Below are positions 26,543-35,832 of a DNA stretch of 64,000 nucleotides, piece after piece. The number at the start of each line of letters is the position of its first letter. Position 1 is the stretch's first letter. Made by a program: the position numbers and the translations under genes. Source of the stretch: Atopomonas sediminilitoris (lineage in GTDB: Bacteria > Pseudomonadota > Gammaproteobacteria > Pseudomonadales > Pseudomonadaceae); NCBI RefSeq assembly GCF_022601735.1, contig NZ_JAKUMM010000001.1, positions 293,091 to 357,090 on the forward strand, given 5' to 3'. Below the pieces are notes generated by a model that searched no databases, was not told the origin of the DNA, and saw only the letters and a program-made list of their open reading frames with translations.

Positions 26543-27967
26543 TTACGAGGCGAACAAATAACCCTCCACATCAAAGCCGGCATCGCGCATCTGCGCCAGC
26601 TTGTAGCGCAAGGTGCGCGGGCTAATCCCTAAGCGATCGGCCGTTTCTTTGCGCTTGCCACGTTCGGCTCGCAGGGTATCGATAATCATCTGGTATTCGC
26701 GCTGGCGCAGATCGCCTTCGAGGCTAGCCGATTCGGCCGCCACAACCGACTCCGCCTCAGCACTTGCAGAGTTTGTAGAGGCGGCAGAGTTTGCCGGCGC
26801 AGATACTTCAACCTGCGGCGCCGCCACTGGGCTCAGGCCCAAAATACTGGCTAAACACAAATCGGCCGGATGAATTAGCCCGCCCTGCTGCAAGATCAAC
26901 GCCCGCTGAATGGCGTTATCCAATTCCCGCACATTGCCCGGCCAGTGATGCGCCTGCAGCGCTTGGCGTGCCGCTGGGGAAAACTGCACCGCCACCTGAT
27001 TCATCTTTTTCGCGTGCTTGGCCAGCAAGCGCTCCGCCAACGGCACGATGTCTGCCACACGCTCGCGCAGTGGCTTCCAGCCAATGGGGAAGACCGACAA
27101 GCGGTAATACAAGTCCTCGCGGAAACGCCCTGCCCGCACCTCGTCTGCCAGATCACGGTTGGTGGTGGCCAACACGCGGATATCCAAACTCAAGGGCTTA
27201 CGTCCGCCAACGCGCTCGACTTCGCGCTCTTGCAGCACGCGCAACAGTTTGGCCTGCAGGCCCAACGGCATTTCAGAGATTTCATCGAGCAAGATAGTGC
27301 CGCCATCGGCTTGCTCAAACTTGCCCGGCGAGGCTGAAATTGCGCCGGTAAAGGCACCTTTCTCATGCCCGAACAAGGTCGCTTCCAGCATGTTGTCGGG
27401 GATCGCCGCACAGTTGATCGCCACAAACGGCGCATCGGCTCTTGGCGATTGCTGATGAATGTAGCGCGCCAAGACTTCTTTACCCGTGCCGGACTCGCCC
27501 GAGATCAGCACCGTGGAGTCGCTCTGCGCTACCCGCTGCGCCAACTGCAATAGCTGCTGACTGCTGGCGTCGTACGCTACCGGGCCGCTACTCGGCGCCG
27601 CTTGCAAACGTCCACTGGCGTGCTCGGCCACGACATCCAGCAAGGCTTTAGGCTCAAACGGTTTAACCAGGTAATCCGCCGCACCTTGGCGCATGGCTTC
27701 AACGGCGCGCTCAACCGCGCCGTAAGCGGTCATCAGCACCATCGGCATCTGCGGGTACTGGCCGCGTACCAACGCCAGCAAGGCATGTCCATCCATACCG
27801 GGCATGTTCACATCGCTGACCAGCAGGCTATAGGCGTGTTTTTTCAGCGCCAGCACCGCCTCTTCTGCCGAGGCCACGGCGTCAAAGTCATAGCCACCGA
27901 TCTCCAGCGTATCGCTGAGCGCTTCGCGCAGCGCGCGATCATCCTCAACCAACAACACCTTACTCAT
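26543..27967 (-). CDS. fleR: Sigma54-dependent response regulator FleR
   Basis: FleR is the response regulator of the FleSR pair, activating class III flagellar operons with sigma54. The 474-residue protein has a receiver (D9-D10, phospho-acceptor D52 in LLVSDVNMPGMDGH), an AAA+ sigma54-interaction domain with Walker A GESGTGKE, the GAFTGA loop and GGTILLDEISEMP, and a C-terminal Fis-type helix-turn-helix (KRKETADRLGISPRTLRYKL). The ATG at 27967 overlaps the fleS stop (ATGA) and has GGAGG upstream. A 26-residue upstream extension of the frame is rejected. Confidence 0.97.
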   Translation of the reverse strand: MSKVLLVEDDRALREALSDTLEIGGYDFDAVASAEEAVLALKKHAYSLLVSDVNMPGMDGHALLALVRGQYPQMPMVLMTAYGAVERAVEAMRQGAADYLVKPFEPKALLDVVAEHASGRLQAAPSSGPVAYDASSQQLLQLAQRVAQSDSTVLISGESGTGKEVLARYIHQQSPRADAPFVAINCAAIPDNMLEATLFGHEKGAFTGAISASPGKFEQADGGTILLDEISEMPLGLQAKLLRVLQEREVERVGGRKPLSLDIRVLATTNRDLADEVRAGRFREDLYYRLSVFPIGWKPLRERVADIVPLAERLLAKHAKKMNQVAVQFSPAARQALQAHHWPGNVRELDNAIQRALILQQGGLIHPADLCLASILGLSPVAAPQVEVSAPANSAASTNSASAEAESVVAAESASLEGDLRQREYQMIIDTLRAERGKRKETADRLGISPRTLRYKLAQMRDAGFDVEGYLFAS

Positions 27968-29184
27968 GCCACGACCTCCAACGCTGTTTGACTGCTCGAG
28001 CCGCACGGCAACAACGGCAAACGAACTTCCATGCACGTGCCCCAACCCTCACGCGACCACACCTTTAGTTGCCCGTGATGCGCCCGTACAACCGCCTTGA
28101 CCACCGCCACACCCAAGCCCGTGCCGGTGGCCTTGCTGGTAAAGAACGGCTCGCCCAAACGCTGACGCACTGCGGCGCTCATGCCGGGGCCGTTATCGGT
28201 TACCCGCAAGCGCAACTCGTCATCACGCTGAATCATGCTGATTTTCAGCTGCGCTTGATTGCCGGCCGCTTGCAGGCTGTTTTCCAGCAAATTCAGCACG
28301 GCCCCGTTTAAGGTGTCGCGATTGCATAACAGCTGCGCTTTAGGTGCGCGGCAGCGCCAACGCACCGGCACTTCCTGCAATAAGGTCTCGGCGGATTGTT
28401 TGAGGCTGACAAACCAATCATTGACGCTCAACCGATCAGGCAGCGGCAGATCACCACGCGCAAACACCAACATGTCGCGCACTTGATGCTCCAGCTCGTG
28501 CAAGCGCTGCTTGAGCTTGCCGGCAAAACGCTGCTGCTGCTCAACCGTGAGTTCTTGCTCGCTGAGGTGACTGGCATACAGCAACGCGCTGGATAACGGC
28601 GTACGCACCTGATGCGCCAACGAGGCCACCATGCGTCCGAGTGCCGATAAACGCTCATGGCGTGACAGCTCTTCTTGCAGGCGACGGGTTTCGGTCAAGT
28701 CATTGAGCAGAATCAGCTGCCCCGGCTCACCCTGCAGCGCCCGAATCGCCAGCGACACGCGACGCCCATCACGCAAAGACACCTCGTGGCCATCGTCGGC
28801 GCGCGGGGCAAAGTCTCGGCGAATCACCTCACGCCAGAGCATGCCTTCTAAGGGCTTAGCCAGTAACTGGCGCGCGGCCGGATTGGCTTCGCGCACAACC
28901 CCGCGCGCATCCAGCACGATTACTGCACCAGGCAGCAAGTCCAACAAATTCTGTAGACGCGTGGCGAGGCGTTCTTTTTCCGCCAACTCCTGCATCCGCT
29001 GCGCGCTGACTAAGGCTAATTGGCCTTTGAGCTGGCTGACACGCTCCTCCAATACCCGGTAGGAGTCGCTAAGCTGCGCGGACATCTGATTGAACATGGC
29101 GAACGCCTGTTCCAGCTTGGCGCGGTCAGGCTCACCGTTAGGCGTGAATAGCTCACTAGGAGGATTAGAAGACACTGCGCTCAT
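27964..29184 (-). CDS. fleS: Flagellar sensor histidine kinase FleS
   Basis: FleS is the soluble kinase that phosphorylates FleR. The 406-residue protein has no membrane helix. It has an N-terminal coiled coil (about residues 20-80), a PAS-like domain (LLPGAVIVLDARGVVREANP), a HisKA domain with phospho-acceptor H191 in LAHQVRTPL, and a HATPase with N box NGAVLNLLENSLQAAG and G box VTDNGPGM. It is the first gene of fleSR and has a sigma54 element 53 bases upstream overlapping a palindrome. Confidence 0.96.
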   Translation of the reverse strand: MSAVSSNPPSELFTPNGEPDRAKLEQAFAMFNQMSAQLSDSYRVLEERVSQLKGQLALVSAQRMQELAEKERLATRLQNLLDLLPGAVIVLDARGVVREANPAARQLLAKPLEGMLWREVIRRDFAPRADDGHEVSLRDGRRVSLAIRALQGEPGQLILLNDLTETRRLQEELSRHERLSALGRMVASLAHQVRTPLSSALLYASHLSEQELTVEQQQRFAGKLKQRLHELEHQVRDMLVFARGDLPLPDRLSVNDWFVSLKQSAETLLQEVPVRWRCRAPKAQLLCNRDTLNGAVLNLLENSLQAAGNQAQLKISMIQRDDELRLRVTDNGPGMSAAVRQRLGEPFFTSKATGTGLGVAVVKAVVRAHHGQLKVWSREGWGTCMEVRLPLLPCGSSSQTALEVVA

Positions 29185-29236
29185 GGCGACCTCTCGTCAC
29201 AGAGCCGTCATCCGGCTCAGGGTTTGAGAGGTATTC

Positions 29237-29252
29237 AGCAAAGACCGTGCCT
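29237..29252 (-). promoter_or_regulatory. Sigma54 -24/-12 promoter of fleSR
   Basis: The minus strand reads AGGCACGGTCTTTGCT, with a consensus GGCACG half and TTGCT half and GG-GC spacing of 10. It lies 53 bases before the fleS ATG. In P. aeruginosa fleSR is a FleQ/sigma54 target, which fits. The -24 half overlaps the left arm of the palindrome at 29247-29280. Confidence 0.85.
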
Positions 29253-29280
29253 GATTTATAAATCCATATAAATCAGGCAC
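29247..29280. repeat. Perfect 14-bp palindrome between fleQ and fleS
   Basis: GTGCCTGATTTATA and its exact reverse complement TATAAATCAGGCAC are separated by 6 bases. Neither side has the U run of an intrinsic terminator. It sits 26 bases after the fleQ stop and covers the -24 box of the fleS promoter. It may be an operator, a U-less fleQ terminator, or both. Confidence 0.85.
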
Positions 29281-29306
29281 TTAAAATAAAACAGCCACAA
29301 CCACCG

Positions 29307-30779
29307 TCAATCTTCTGGCTGATCTTCACGCCGACTCATACCGTACTTGCGCATCTTTTCCACCAAGGTGGTTCGCCGTACACGCAAGCGCTCAGCGGCA
29401 CGCGCCACTACGCCTTCGGCATCTTCCAACGCTTGCTGGATTAACGTTTGCTCCAGACCGGCCAAGTACTCTTTAAGGTCTAAGCCTTCTTCTGGCAGCA
29501 CCGCCGGCGAGCTCATGCTTGGCTGCCCTGGTGCGGCCAGCATGCTGCGGGCTTCTAAATCTTCCCGCAGGGTTTCGACTAAGCGCTCGCTTTCATCGTC
29601 CACATGGCGGAATTTGGGCGGCAACTCGGCCACCCCGATCACGCCGTAGGGGTGCATGATCGCCAAGCGCTCAACCAAGTTGGCCAACTCACGCACGTTA
29701 CCCGGCCACTCGTGGCGACACAGCGACATGATCGCCGCCGAATTAAAACGAATCGAGCCGCGTTTCTCTTGCTCAAGGCGCGTGACCAGCTCATGCAGCA
29801 ACACCGGAATATCTTCACTGCGCTCACGCAGTGGCGGCATTTCGATGGGGAACACGTTCAAGCGGTAGAAAAGATCTTCACGGAAGCTGCCTTCTTCGAT
29901 CATCTTTTCTAGATGCTTGTGAGTCGCGGCGATGATCCGCACATCCACTTGCACGGTTTTATTGCTGCCAACTTTTTCAAAGGTGCGCTCTTGCAGCACC
30001 CGCAGCAGTTTGACCTGCATCGGCAGCGGCATATCGCCGATTTCATCGAGAAACAGCGTGCCGCCATTGGCCAGTTCAAAACGCCCTGTGCGGCTACTGA
30101 TCGCGCCCGTGAAGGCACCTTTCTCGTGGCCAAACAGCTCGCTTTCAAGCAATTCAGCTGGAATCGCGCCGCAGTTCACCGGCACAAACGGGCCATCACG
30201 ACGGCTTGAGTGGTAATGCAGATTACGTGCGACTACCTCTTTGCCGGTGCCCGACTCACCTAGGATCAACACACTGGCTTCGGTATCGGCGACTTGTTGC
30301 ATCATCTGTCGCACGTTTTGTACTTGTCGGCTGGTGCCGACCAAGCTGCGGAATAAGTTCAGCTCACGCTGCCGACCACGCTCACGCGCTTGGTCGTACA
30401 TCTCGCGGTACACCTGCGCTCGGTGCAGGGCATCGAGCAGCGGGTTGTAATGCACGGGGCTGGTAATAGTGCCCAGCACACGCTGACGAATATCATCGTG
30501 CCAATCCGCCTGGCCATGATCTTCCAGCAGCAACAGCGGCAAGAAGGCATCCCACTCGCCGAGGGTTTTGGCAAACTCCGTGGCGCCACCGGCAGCCTTA
30601 ACTTGACCAAGCACCACGCACAGTGCATCTCGGCTGCTACCGAGCGTATCGACTTGGCTTTGCCAGTCAGCGCTGGTGCAACTTAAGTGGTCTTCATCGA
30701 GGAAATTAAGAATGACGGCCAGACCATTACGGCGTGTAGCGTCATCGTCAATCAGTAGAATCTTGGTCTCACGCCACAT
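29307..30779 (-). CDS. fleQ: Flagellar master activator FleQ
   Basis: FleQ is the top-level sigma54 activator of flagellar genes in Pseudomonas; it also binds c-di-GMP and is inhibited by FleN. The 490-residue protein has a degenerate receiver domain (starts [20 protein letters not shown], with no Asp at the phosphorylation site, where VVLGQVK stands). The AAA+ domain has Walker A GESGTGKE, the GAFTGA loop, [13 protein letters not shown] and [20 protein letters not shown], and the C-terminal Fis-type helix-turn-helix reads [21 protein letters not shown]. It is monocistronic between fliT and fleSR. Confidence 0.97.
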   Translation of the reverse strand: MWRETKILLIDDDATRRNGLAVILNFLDEDHLSCTSADWQSQVDTLGSSRDALCVVLGQVKAAGGATEFAKTLGEWDAFLPLLLLEDHGQADWHDDIRQRVLGTITSPVHYNPLLDALHRAQVYREMYDQARERGRQRELNLFRSLVGTSRQVQNVRQMMQQVADTEASVLILGESGTGKEVVARNLHYHSSRRDGPFVPVNCGAIPAELLESELFGHEKGAFTGAISSRTGRFELANGGTLFLDEIGDMPLPMQVKLLRVLQERTFEKVGSNKTVQVDVRIIAATHKHLEKMIEEGSFREDLFYRLNVFPIEMPPLRERSEDIPVLLHELVTRLEQEKRGSIRFNSAAIMSLCRHEWPGNVRELANLVERLAIMHPYGVIGVAELPPKFRHVDDESERLVETLREDLEARSMLAAPGQPSMSSPAVLPEEGLDLKEYLAGLEQTLIQQALEDAEGVVARAAERLRVRRTTLVEKMRKYGMSRREDQPED

Positions 30780-30851
30780 ATATCGGTCTTATTCCTGCGA
30801 GGGAGCGTCAAGCAGAACGCTTTGCCCCCAAAATCATCAGTGTACGGCTGT

Positions 30852-30880
30852 AGTTAAGCCAATACACCGGCGCGAGTCAA
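30852..30880 (-). promoter_or_regulatory. Possible sigma70 promoter of fleQ
   Basis: On the minus strand TTGACT (-35, 5 of 6) is followed after 17 bases by TTAACT (a poor -10, 3 of 6). It lies about 75 bases before the fleQ ATG. A sigma70 promoter is expected for fleQ, and no sigma54 element is present in this gap. Confidence 0.45.
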
Positions 30881-30911
30881 TTTTATGGCGTTGATTTTTG
30901 TAAAGAAAGTC

Positions 30912-31208
30912 TCAGCCGAACAGCTGATAGACCTTGGCGCCTTGCTGCGCACGCTTAAGCTGGTTCAGCTCGTTGGCGACTTCTTGCTGATGGCGCTGAC
31001 ACGCACCGATCAAATCACGGTAAACACCGAGCATTTGCTCCAGGGTTGAGCGCAGGGCTTCGTCATCACGCCCTGAGCCATCCATAGCCAAGTCAACCTG
31101 CTCGCGGCACAAGCTATCCAGCTGCGCTACTGCTACCCAATCTTGCTGATTGAGCGCCAAACTCAGCGCTTGCTGGGTTTGTTCGAGTGCTTGATGTTCT
31201 TGGCTCAT
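30912..31208 (-). CDS. fliT: FliT-like flagellar chaperone/regulator
   Basis: A 98-residue helical protein (MSQEHQALEQTQQALSLALN at the start, ending QQGAKVYQLFG) immediately follows fliS with a 7-base gap. FliT-type proteins chaperone the cap protein FliD. Sequence similarity in this family is weak, so the call depends on position after fliD and two fliS genes, on size, and on the helical, Gln-rich composition. The frame is open further upstream to 31307 but would overlap fliS by about 90 bases. No clear terminator follows; fleQ begins its own transcript downstream. Confidence 0.75.
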   Translation of the reverse strand: MSQEHQALEQTQQALSLALNQQDWVAVAQLDSLCREQVDLAMDGSGRDDEALRSTLEQMLGVYRDLIGACQRHQQEVANELNQLKRAQQGAKVYQLFG

Positions 31209-31215
31209 AGCCACC

Positions 31216-31596
31216 TCAGTGTTCAATGCCGTCCCAACCGCTTTTGATGGTACGCAACAGCTGTACAGCTTCATCCAGTGGGGCCAACTGATTGTTGCGA
31301 GAGACATCCATCAGGCGTTCGATAATGTAGTCGTACAACGCCGATAAATTGCCGGCCACTTCGCCGCCCTGCTCATGATCCAGCGCTTGCTGCAGGCCCA
31401 TGACAATCGCCATGCTCTTGCCCAGCATCTCACCTTTAAGAGCCATTTGCTCACGATCAATAGCACCACGTGCTTTGGCTAAGCGATCCAGCGCGCCTTC
31501 TAGCAGCATTTGAATCAAACGGTGCGGACTGGCGTCATGCACCTGCGCACCGGTGTTTACTTTCTGGTATTGGCGAAGGGCCGTCATCGCATTCAT
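31216..31596 (-). CDS. fliS: Flagellin chaperone FliS
   Basis: FliS binds the C terminus of flagellin in the cytoplasm and delivers it to the export gate. The 126-residue protein shows the family core: YQKVNTGAQVHDASPHRLIQ, MLLEGALDRLAKARGAI, and VAGNLSALYDYIIERLMDVS. It is the second of two tandem fliS genes in the fliD operon and the one closer to canonical FliS. Confidence 0.95.
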   Translation of the reverse strand: MNAMTALRQYQKVNTGAQVHDASPHRLIQMLLEGALDRLAKARGAIDREQMALKGEMLGKSMAIVMGLQQALDHEQGGEVAGNLSALYDYIIERLMDVSRNNQLAPLDEAVQLLRTIKSGWDGIEH

Positions 31597-31663
31597 GGCA
31601 ACTCCGAACAGGTTAACAAGATCATTTTCCGTTAACCCTGTATCGGCTTATGCGGCAGAAGCT

Positions 31664-32077
31664 TTAAAGTTTTTGCCCTACTTCTGCGCCGGATTCTGCG
31701 CGCGCCTCGACGTGCACTTCGATCTCATCCCAGGCTTGCTTAAGGGTTTGCAACAGGCCGTAGACTTCATCCAACGAGCGCGGTGTGCTGTCGAGCGCCA
31801 CACTGGAAAGCTTACGCGTCATGTAGTCATACAGGCTATCAAGGTTCAGCGCGATATCGCCGCCTAAGTCTTTATCAAGACTCGCCTGCAGCACACCCAA
31901 AATGGTAATCGTGGTGCCCACCGCCAGCCCACGCTCAGCGGGGTCACCCTGCTCTTGCGCTAAGCGAGCACGCTGCACACGCTCTAGCGCGCCTTGCAGC
32001 AATAACTGCACCGCGCGATACGGGGTGACGTCTTGCTGGGTATTAACTTGGCGATAGGTATCAATGGGGTTACTCAT
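31664..32077 (-). CDS. Second FliS paralogue
   Basis: A 137-residue FliS-family protein lies between fliD and fliS. It has the same core ([40 protein letters not shown]) but with an insertion-free, more diverged middle and an extra C-terminal tail ([17 protein letters not shown]). It is plainly a paralogue of the downstream fliS. Other Pseudomonas also carry two FliS-type genes here, one sometimes called fleP or fliS2. Whether it chaperones flagellin, FlaG or another axial protein cannot be told from sequence. Confidence 0.88.
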   Translation of the reverse strand: MSNPIDTYRQVNTQQDVTPYRAVQLLLQGALERVQRARLAQEQGDPAERGLAVGTTITILGVLQASLDKDLGGDIALNLDSLYDYMTRKLSSVALDSTPRSLDEVYGLLQTLKQAWDEIEVHVEARAESGAEVGQKL

Positions 32078-32091
32078 GGCGCTTCCTATGC

Positions 32092-33495
32092 TTAGCTGCC
32101 GCTTGAAACACCCGGCAAGCTGGCCAGTGATTGGGTAAGGCGATTACTGGTGGCCTGTAACTGGGCGACTAAGGTATCCATCGCGGTAAAGCGTGCGACT
32201 AAACGCTCTTCAACCTTGGCCATTCGCAGGTTAAGCGCCTCACGTTGCGAATCGACACTCTTGATCGTGCCCTGCAAGCTGTCTAAGCGCTGCTGAATAA
32301 TGCCGGTGGTTTCGGTGTAGGGTTTGAGGCGATTCTCTAAACGAGCCATCAAACCGTTATCACCGGCAAAGTAATTAGACAGCTGATCAAAATTATCCGT
32401 AATAGCCGTACCTAATTTACTGGTATCTATTTTTAAGGTGCCATCTTTTTGTGTGGTTATGCCCAACTCAGCAAGAATCTTGATCCCGTCTTGATCACTT
32501 GGCGCGACCAGCTCATTGCGCACACCTGTGAGCAAGGTACGGGCTGTAGCATCCCCTGCAAGCGGCCCTACCACTGGATTAGAGCCACCAACAGGCACCA
32601 CGCTCGACAACTGATTAATAGTGCCTATCAATTTGTTATAGGCATCAGTGAACTTAGTAATTTCAGTACTAACTGCTGACGTGCCTTGATCAACCTTTAG
32701 CGTTGCAGCCGCTGTTGTGACGGCCGACAGATTAAACGTCACGCCATCAACGGCGCCCTCGACACTGTTGGTTGCCGACTCCAATGACAGGCCATCAATC
32801 TTGAACTGCGCGTTTAGCGCCTGAGTAATATATCCAGCAGCTGCGCCAGATTGAGCCACGCTCGAGTCGATGGTCAGCTCGTTCAAGCTATTGGTTGCCG
32901 TACCACCTGTATTGAGCGCTGTGACAGCGACGTCATTACCGGTGCCGGTTTTATTAGAACTGATGACCAAGCGGGTATCGCCACTAGAAGGGTCACTCAC
33001 CAAGTTAGCGCTGATACCTTCGGCGGCAAGATCAGTATTAATTTTGTCGCGAATATTTTGCAGGGTATCGCCATCACTGACGGCGACATTAAAACTGTCG
33101 CTACCACGGGTCAACGTCAGGGTACCGGCTTGAAAGTCCGCACTGGCACCACCGGCAATCACCTTACTCGCCACCTTGCTGCTACTGGCTAAGCGCGAAA
33201 CCTCTAACGAATAACTGCCCGTCTGCGCCGATGTTGTTGCCGTGGCGGTGACCGCTTCCTTATTAGAACTCGTGACGGTGCGCTTATTAAAGGTATCGGC
33301 AGACTTCAGCGTAGCTAATGCCGAGGTAAAATCGCTGATCGCGCTTTTAAGCTGGCCAAGGCCAGTGAATTTAGTTGTAGAGGCTTTTTCCAGTCTTGCG
33401 AGCTGGGCCTCTTTGGGAGCTCTTTCTGCACCGACGAGGGCCTGAACCAATGCTGCCGTGTCAATGCCGGAGCCGATTCCTGAAATACCTGCCAT
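32092..33495 (-). CDS. fliD: Flagellar filament cap protein FliD (HAP2)
   Basis: FliD forms the cap at the filament tip under which flagellin polymerises. The 467-residue protein starts [20 protein letters not shown], the canonical FliD N terminus, has a Thr/Ala-rich variable middle, and ends with a coiled-coil region ([40 protein letters not shown]). It leads fliD-fliS2-fliS-fliT, with a sigma54-like element upstream. Confidence 0.96.
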   Translation of the reverse strand: MAGISGIGSGIDTAALVQALVGAERAPKEAQLARLEKASTTKFTGLGQLKSAISDFTSALATLKSADTFNKRTVTSSNKEAVTATATTSAQTGSYSLEVSRLASSSKVASKVIAGGASADFQAGTLTLTRGSDSFNVAVSDGDTLQNIRDKINTDLAAEGISANLVSDPSSGDTRLVISSNKTGTGNDVAVTALNTGGTATNSLNELTIDSSVAQSGAAAGYITQALNAQFKIDGLSLESATNSVEGAVDGVTFNLSAVTTAAATLKVDQGTSAVSTEITKFTDAYNKLIGTINQLSSVVPVGGSNPVVGPLAGDATARTLLTGVRNELVAPSDQDGIKILAELGITTQKDGTLKIDTSKLGTAITDNFDQLSNYFAGDNGLMARLENRLKPYTETTGIIQQRLDSLQGTIKSVDSQREALNLRMAKVEERLVARFTAMDTLVAQLQATSNRLTQSLASLPGVSSGS

Positions 33496-33544
33496 ACGTC
33501 ACCTCGTCAAAAAACAGCCACACTCCCAATGAGCATTACAGCCA

Positions 33545-33560
33545 ATCAAGTGTCGTGCCA
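33545..33560 (-). promoter_or_regulatory. Sigma54-like promoter of fliD
   Basis: The minus strand reads TGGCACGACACTTGAT. The -24 half TGGCACG is perfect and the TTG is correctly placed, but the -12 dinucleotide is GA instead of GC. It lies 50 bases upstream of the fliD ATG in the flaG-fliD gap. The GC is usually essential, so activity is uncertain. Confidence 0.6.
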
Positions 33561-33584
33561 ACTGCTTAACGCCGAGCGGTCGGG

Positions 33585-33965
33585 TTAAGCCTTGGCCTCA
33601 AACAGCACACTGCCGGCACTGTTAAGATTTTCTGCCAGCGCCAGCGCCTCTTCCGAGGGGATCTGCCGTACTAAATCACCAGACTCAGTATCAATTACCT
33701 TGACCACGATACGGCCGGAGGTGTCATCGACGCTAAAGTTGATATTACGGCGCACCGACTGGACAAAATCGCTGATGCTTTCAACGGCCTTGTCCACTTG
33801 CTCACGCGAAGCCTGCTGATTGCTGCTCTCTTGCTGTTCGGCGCGCTGAGCAGCCACGCCGGCTTGAGGCTGTAGGTTATCGGCCGGTTTTAGCTTGACC
33901 ACCTGCGCTTTAGCTTGGGCCACATTAGCGGTGCCTTGCAGATTACCGATGTCCATTTGCTTCAC
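33585..33965 (-). CDS. flaG: Flagellar protein FlaG
   Basis: FlaG is a small protein that affects filament length in several polarly flagellated bacteria. The 126-residue protein has a charged, Gln/Ala-rich N-terminal half and the conserved FlaG C-terminal domain: VQSVRRNINFSVDDTSGRIV, VKVIDTESGDLVRQIPSEEAL. It lies between fliC and fliD. It begins only about 10 bases after the fliC terminator stem, so it has no room for its own conventional promoter and is probably expressed by read-through from fliC. Confidence 0.93.
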   Translation of the reverse strand: MKQMDIGNLQGTANVAQAKAQVVKLKPADNLQPQAGVAAQRAEQQESSNQQASREQVDKAVESISDFVQSVRRNINFSVDDTSGRIVVKVIDTESGDLVRQIPSEEALALAENLNSAGSVLFEAKA

Positions 33966-33974
33966 CTCACATAG

Positions 33975-34011
33975 GAAAAGGCGGGAGGAAGGTTGAATCC
34001 CTTCCCCCCGC
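33975..34011 (-). terminator. Intrinsic terminator of fliC
   Basis: The minus strand carries GCGGGGGGAAGG, a 7-base loop, then CCTTCCTCCCGC: a 12-base-pair stem with one G-U pair. CTTTTCCTAT follows. It lies about 28 bases past the fliC stop and right against the flaG start. Confidence 0.85.
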
Positions 34012-34038
34012 AGCTCTTCATGAGCTTATCACTTCACT

Positions 34039-35553
34039 TTAGCGCAGCAGACTCAAAACAGCCTGCGGCAACTGGTTGGCCTGCGCCAAGATCGCGGTAC
34101 CGGCCTGCTGCAGGATCTGGTTCTTGGTCAGTTCCGAAGTTTCAGCAGCAAAGTCAGTGTCCTTAATCCGGCTACGGGCAGCCGAAGCGTTCTCTGAGAT
34201 GTTCTGCAGGTTGCTAATGGTGTTTTCAAAGCGGTTCTGAACAGCACCCAATGCCGCGCGGTTTTTATCGATACCGGCGATAGCACCGTCAATCACCGAA
34301 ATAGCATTTTGAGCACCCAGCGCCGTACTGATATCAACGGTAGACACCTTAGCAAGCGTCGACACCTCAGCAGTACCTGCCGTAGTAATCAACGTTGCTG
34401 ACTCAGTGCCTGTACCTACTACTTGGAAAGCACCCGAACTTTCTAGACGGACGTTGCCTTGGATGCGCGCCGTGTCATCGGCCGCACCACCAGTGAAGGT
34501 AACTGCCGCGCCGTAAGTCGTGCCATCATAGCTAATAGACTTAAGGTCAACCGTTTTAGTTGCACCACTGTTGTTAAAGCTGGTTATAACAATGTCATCA
34601 CCGGCTTCGCTGGTTAGCTCAAGCTTGGCATTGCCACCAGTCAGTACCGCTGAGACACCTGTCTCAGATGACTTCGCGTTAATGGCATTAGCCAGATCAG
34701 TGAGGTTGGCTGTATCAGTAATTACCGCACTGATAGCCGCGCTAGATCCTGACTTACCGGCCAAGGTAAAGGAAACCGTACCCGCCGATCCAACGTTTGA
34801 CAACTCGGCCGAGGTCCGCGCATCCGCGGTTACGCCAGTATCACCTGACAACAAGTTCACAGCACTCGCTGCCGCGGCAGCCGACCCGGCACCGATATTT
34901 GCAGTGGTCTTAGTAGTCCCGTTGGAGCCTGTAATGCTTAACGTAGCTGCCGTACCACCAATTGCCGCAGCAAGAGCGGTGCCAGCAGTGGTCGACTCTA
35001 GAACTTTACCGACACCTGTACCCGCCAAGTCTTTACGGTTTGCACCGACTTTATCTGCGCCGGCAGCATTCAAAGTTACACCAATGGTCTCATTGGCATT
35101 GGCGCCGACCTGGAACTGCTTGGTACCGAACTCACCGCTTAACAGCTTCTGACCACCGAAAGTCGTGGTATCAGCAATACGGTTAAGCTCTTCTTTAAGC
35201 TGGGTAACTTCTTGGTTTAGCGCTTGACGCTCAGAAGTGGAGTTACTGCCGTTAGCCGATTGCAGCGACAGGTCACGCATACGCTGCAAAATATTGGTGG
35301 ACTGCTGCAGAGCACCTTCTGCGGTTTGGGCCAGCGAGATACCGTCGTTAGCGTTGCGCACCGCCACGTTCAAGCCGTTGACCTGACTGGTTAAGCGGTT
35401 AGAAATTTGCAGGCCGGCGGCATCATCTTTTGCGCTGTTGATGCGAAAGCCGGTGGACAGACGCTGGAGGGAAGTATCCAGGCCTTTGGATGAAGTATTC
35501 AGGTTACGTTGAGTGTTAAGGGACGCAACGTTGGTGTTGACTGTCAAGCCCAT
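34039..35553 (-). CDS. fliC: Flagellin FliC
   Basis: Flagellin is the filament subunit. The 504-residue protein has the conserved D0/D1 N-terminal region (starts [56 protein letters not shown]) and C-terminal region ([20 protein letters not shown], ends [10 protein letters not shown]). Between them is a Thr/Ala/Gly-rich D2/D3 surface domain of about 230 residues. The ATG at 35553 has GGAGGA 8 bases upstream. A 27-residue longer frame reaching 35634 would run into the promoter region and is rejected. It has a sigma28-type promoter and its own terminator; a single flagellin gene is present in the window. Confidence 0.97.
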   Translation of the reverse strand: MGLTVNTNVASLNTQRNLNTSSKGLDTSLQRLSTGFRINSAKDDAAGLQISNRLTSQVNGLNVAVRNANDGISLAQTAEGALQQSTNILQRMRDLSLQSANGSNSTSERQALNQEVTQLKEELNRIADTTTFGGQKLLSGEFGTKQFQVGANANETIGVTLNAAGADKVGANRKDLAGTGVGKVLESTTAGTALAAAIGGTAATLSITGSNGTTKTTANIGAGSAAAAASAVNLLSGDTGVTADARTSAELSNVGSAGTVSFTLAGKSGSSAAISAVITDTANLTDLANAINAKSSETGVSAVLTGGNAKLELTSEAGDDIVITSFNNSGATKTVDLKSISYDGTTYGAAVTFTGGAADDTARIQGNVRLESSGAFQVVGTGTESATLITTAGTAEVSTLAKVSTVDISTALGAQNAISVIDGAIAGIDKNRAALGAVQNRFENTISNLQNISENASAARSRIKDTDFAAETSELTKNQILQQAGTAILAQANQLPQAVLSLLR

Positions 35554-35643
35554 TTTGGAATCCTCCAGTGTACTTGGCGATATGCCTGAGTCAGCGATCT
35601 GCGGTGCTATCTCAGGCAGCCATGCAGTTCGCATTCGTAGTAG

Positions 35644-35670
35644 TTATCGTCGGCAGCGGGAGGATCTTTA
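35644..35670 (-). promoter_or_regulatory. Sigma28 (FliA) promoter of fliC
   Basis: On the minus strand TAAA is followed after 15 bases by GACGATAA, one base away from the consensus GCCGATAA. It lies about 90 bases upstream of the fliC ATG. It is the only convincing sigma28 site in the window. Confidence 0.8.
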
Positions 35671-35808
35671 GTATTTTTTTTGCACTTGGCCTTGAATTTC
35701 TGCTAAGGCATTGTCAATCAATGAGTTAGCGCCAGCTTCTCTAGCAGTGCACAAGCAAAAGCGGGATTATCAAGAGATTACCGAGAGGGGTGAGCGCAAG
35801 ACAACGCC

Positions 35809-35830
35809 GTGCAGCCTTTTCAGGCCGCAC
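35809..35830 (-). terminator. Hairpin after flgL, possible terminator
   Basis: The minus strand folds as GTGCGGCCT, GAAA loop, AGGCTGCAC (9 base pairs including one G-U), starting 3 bases after the flgL stop. No U run follows, so it may be a weak or factor-dependent terminator or a 3' stabiliser. The rest of the 279-base flgL-fliC gap holds the fliC promoter and leader and nothing else recognised. Confidence 0.45.
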
Positions 35831-35832
35831 CG

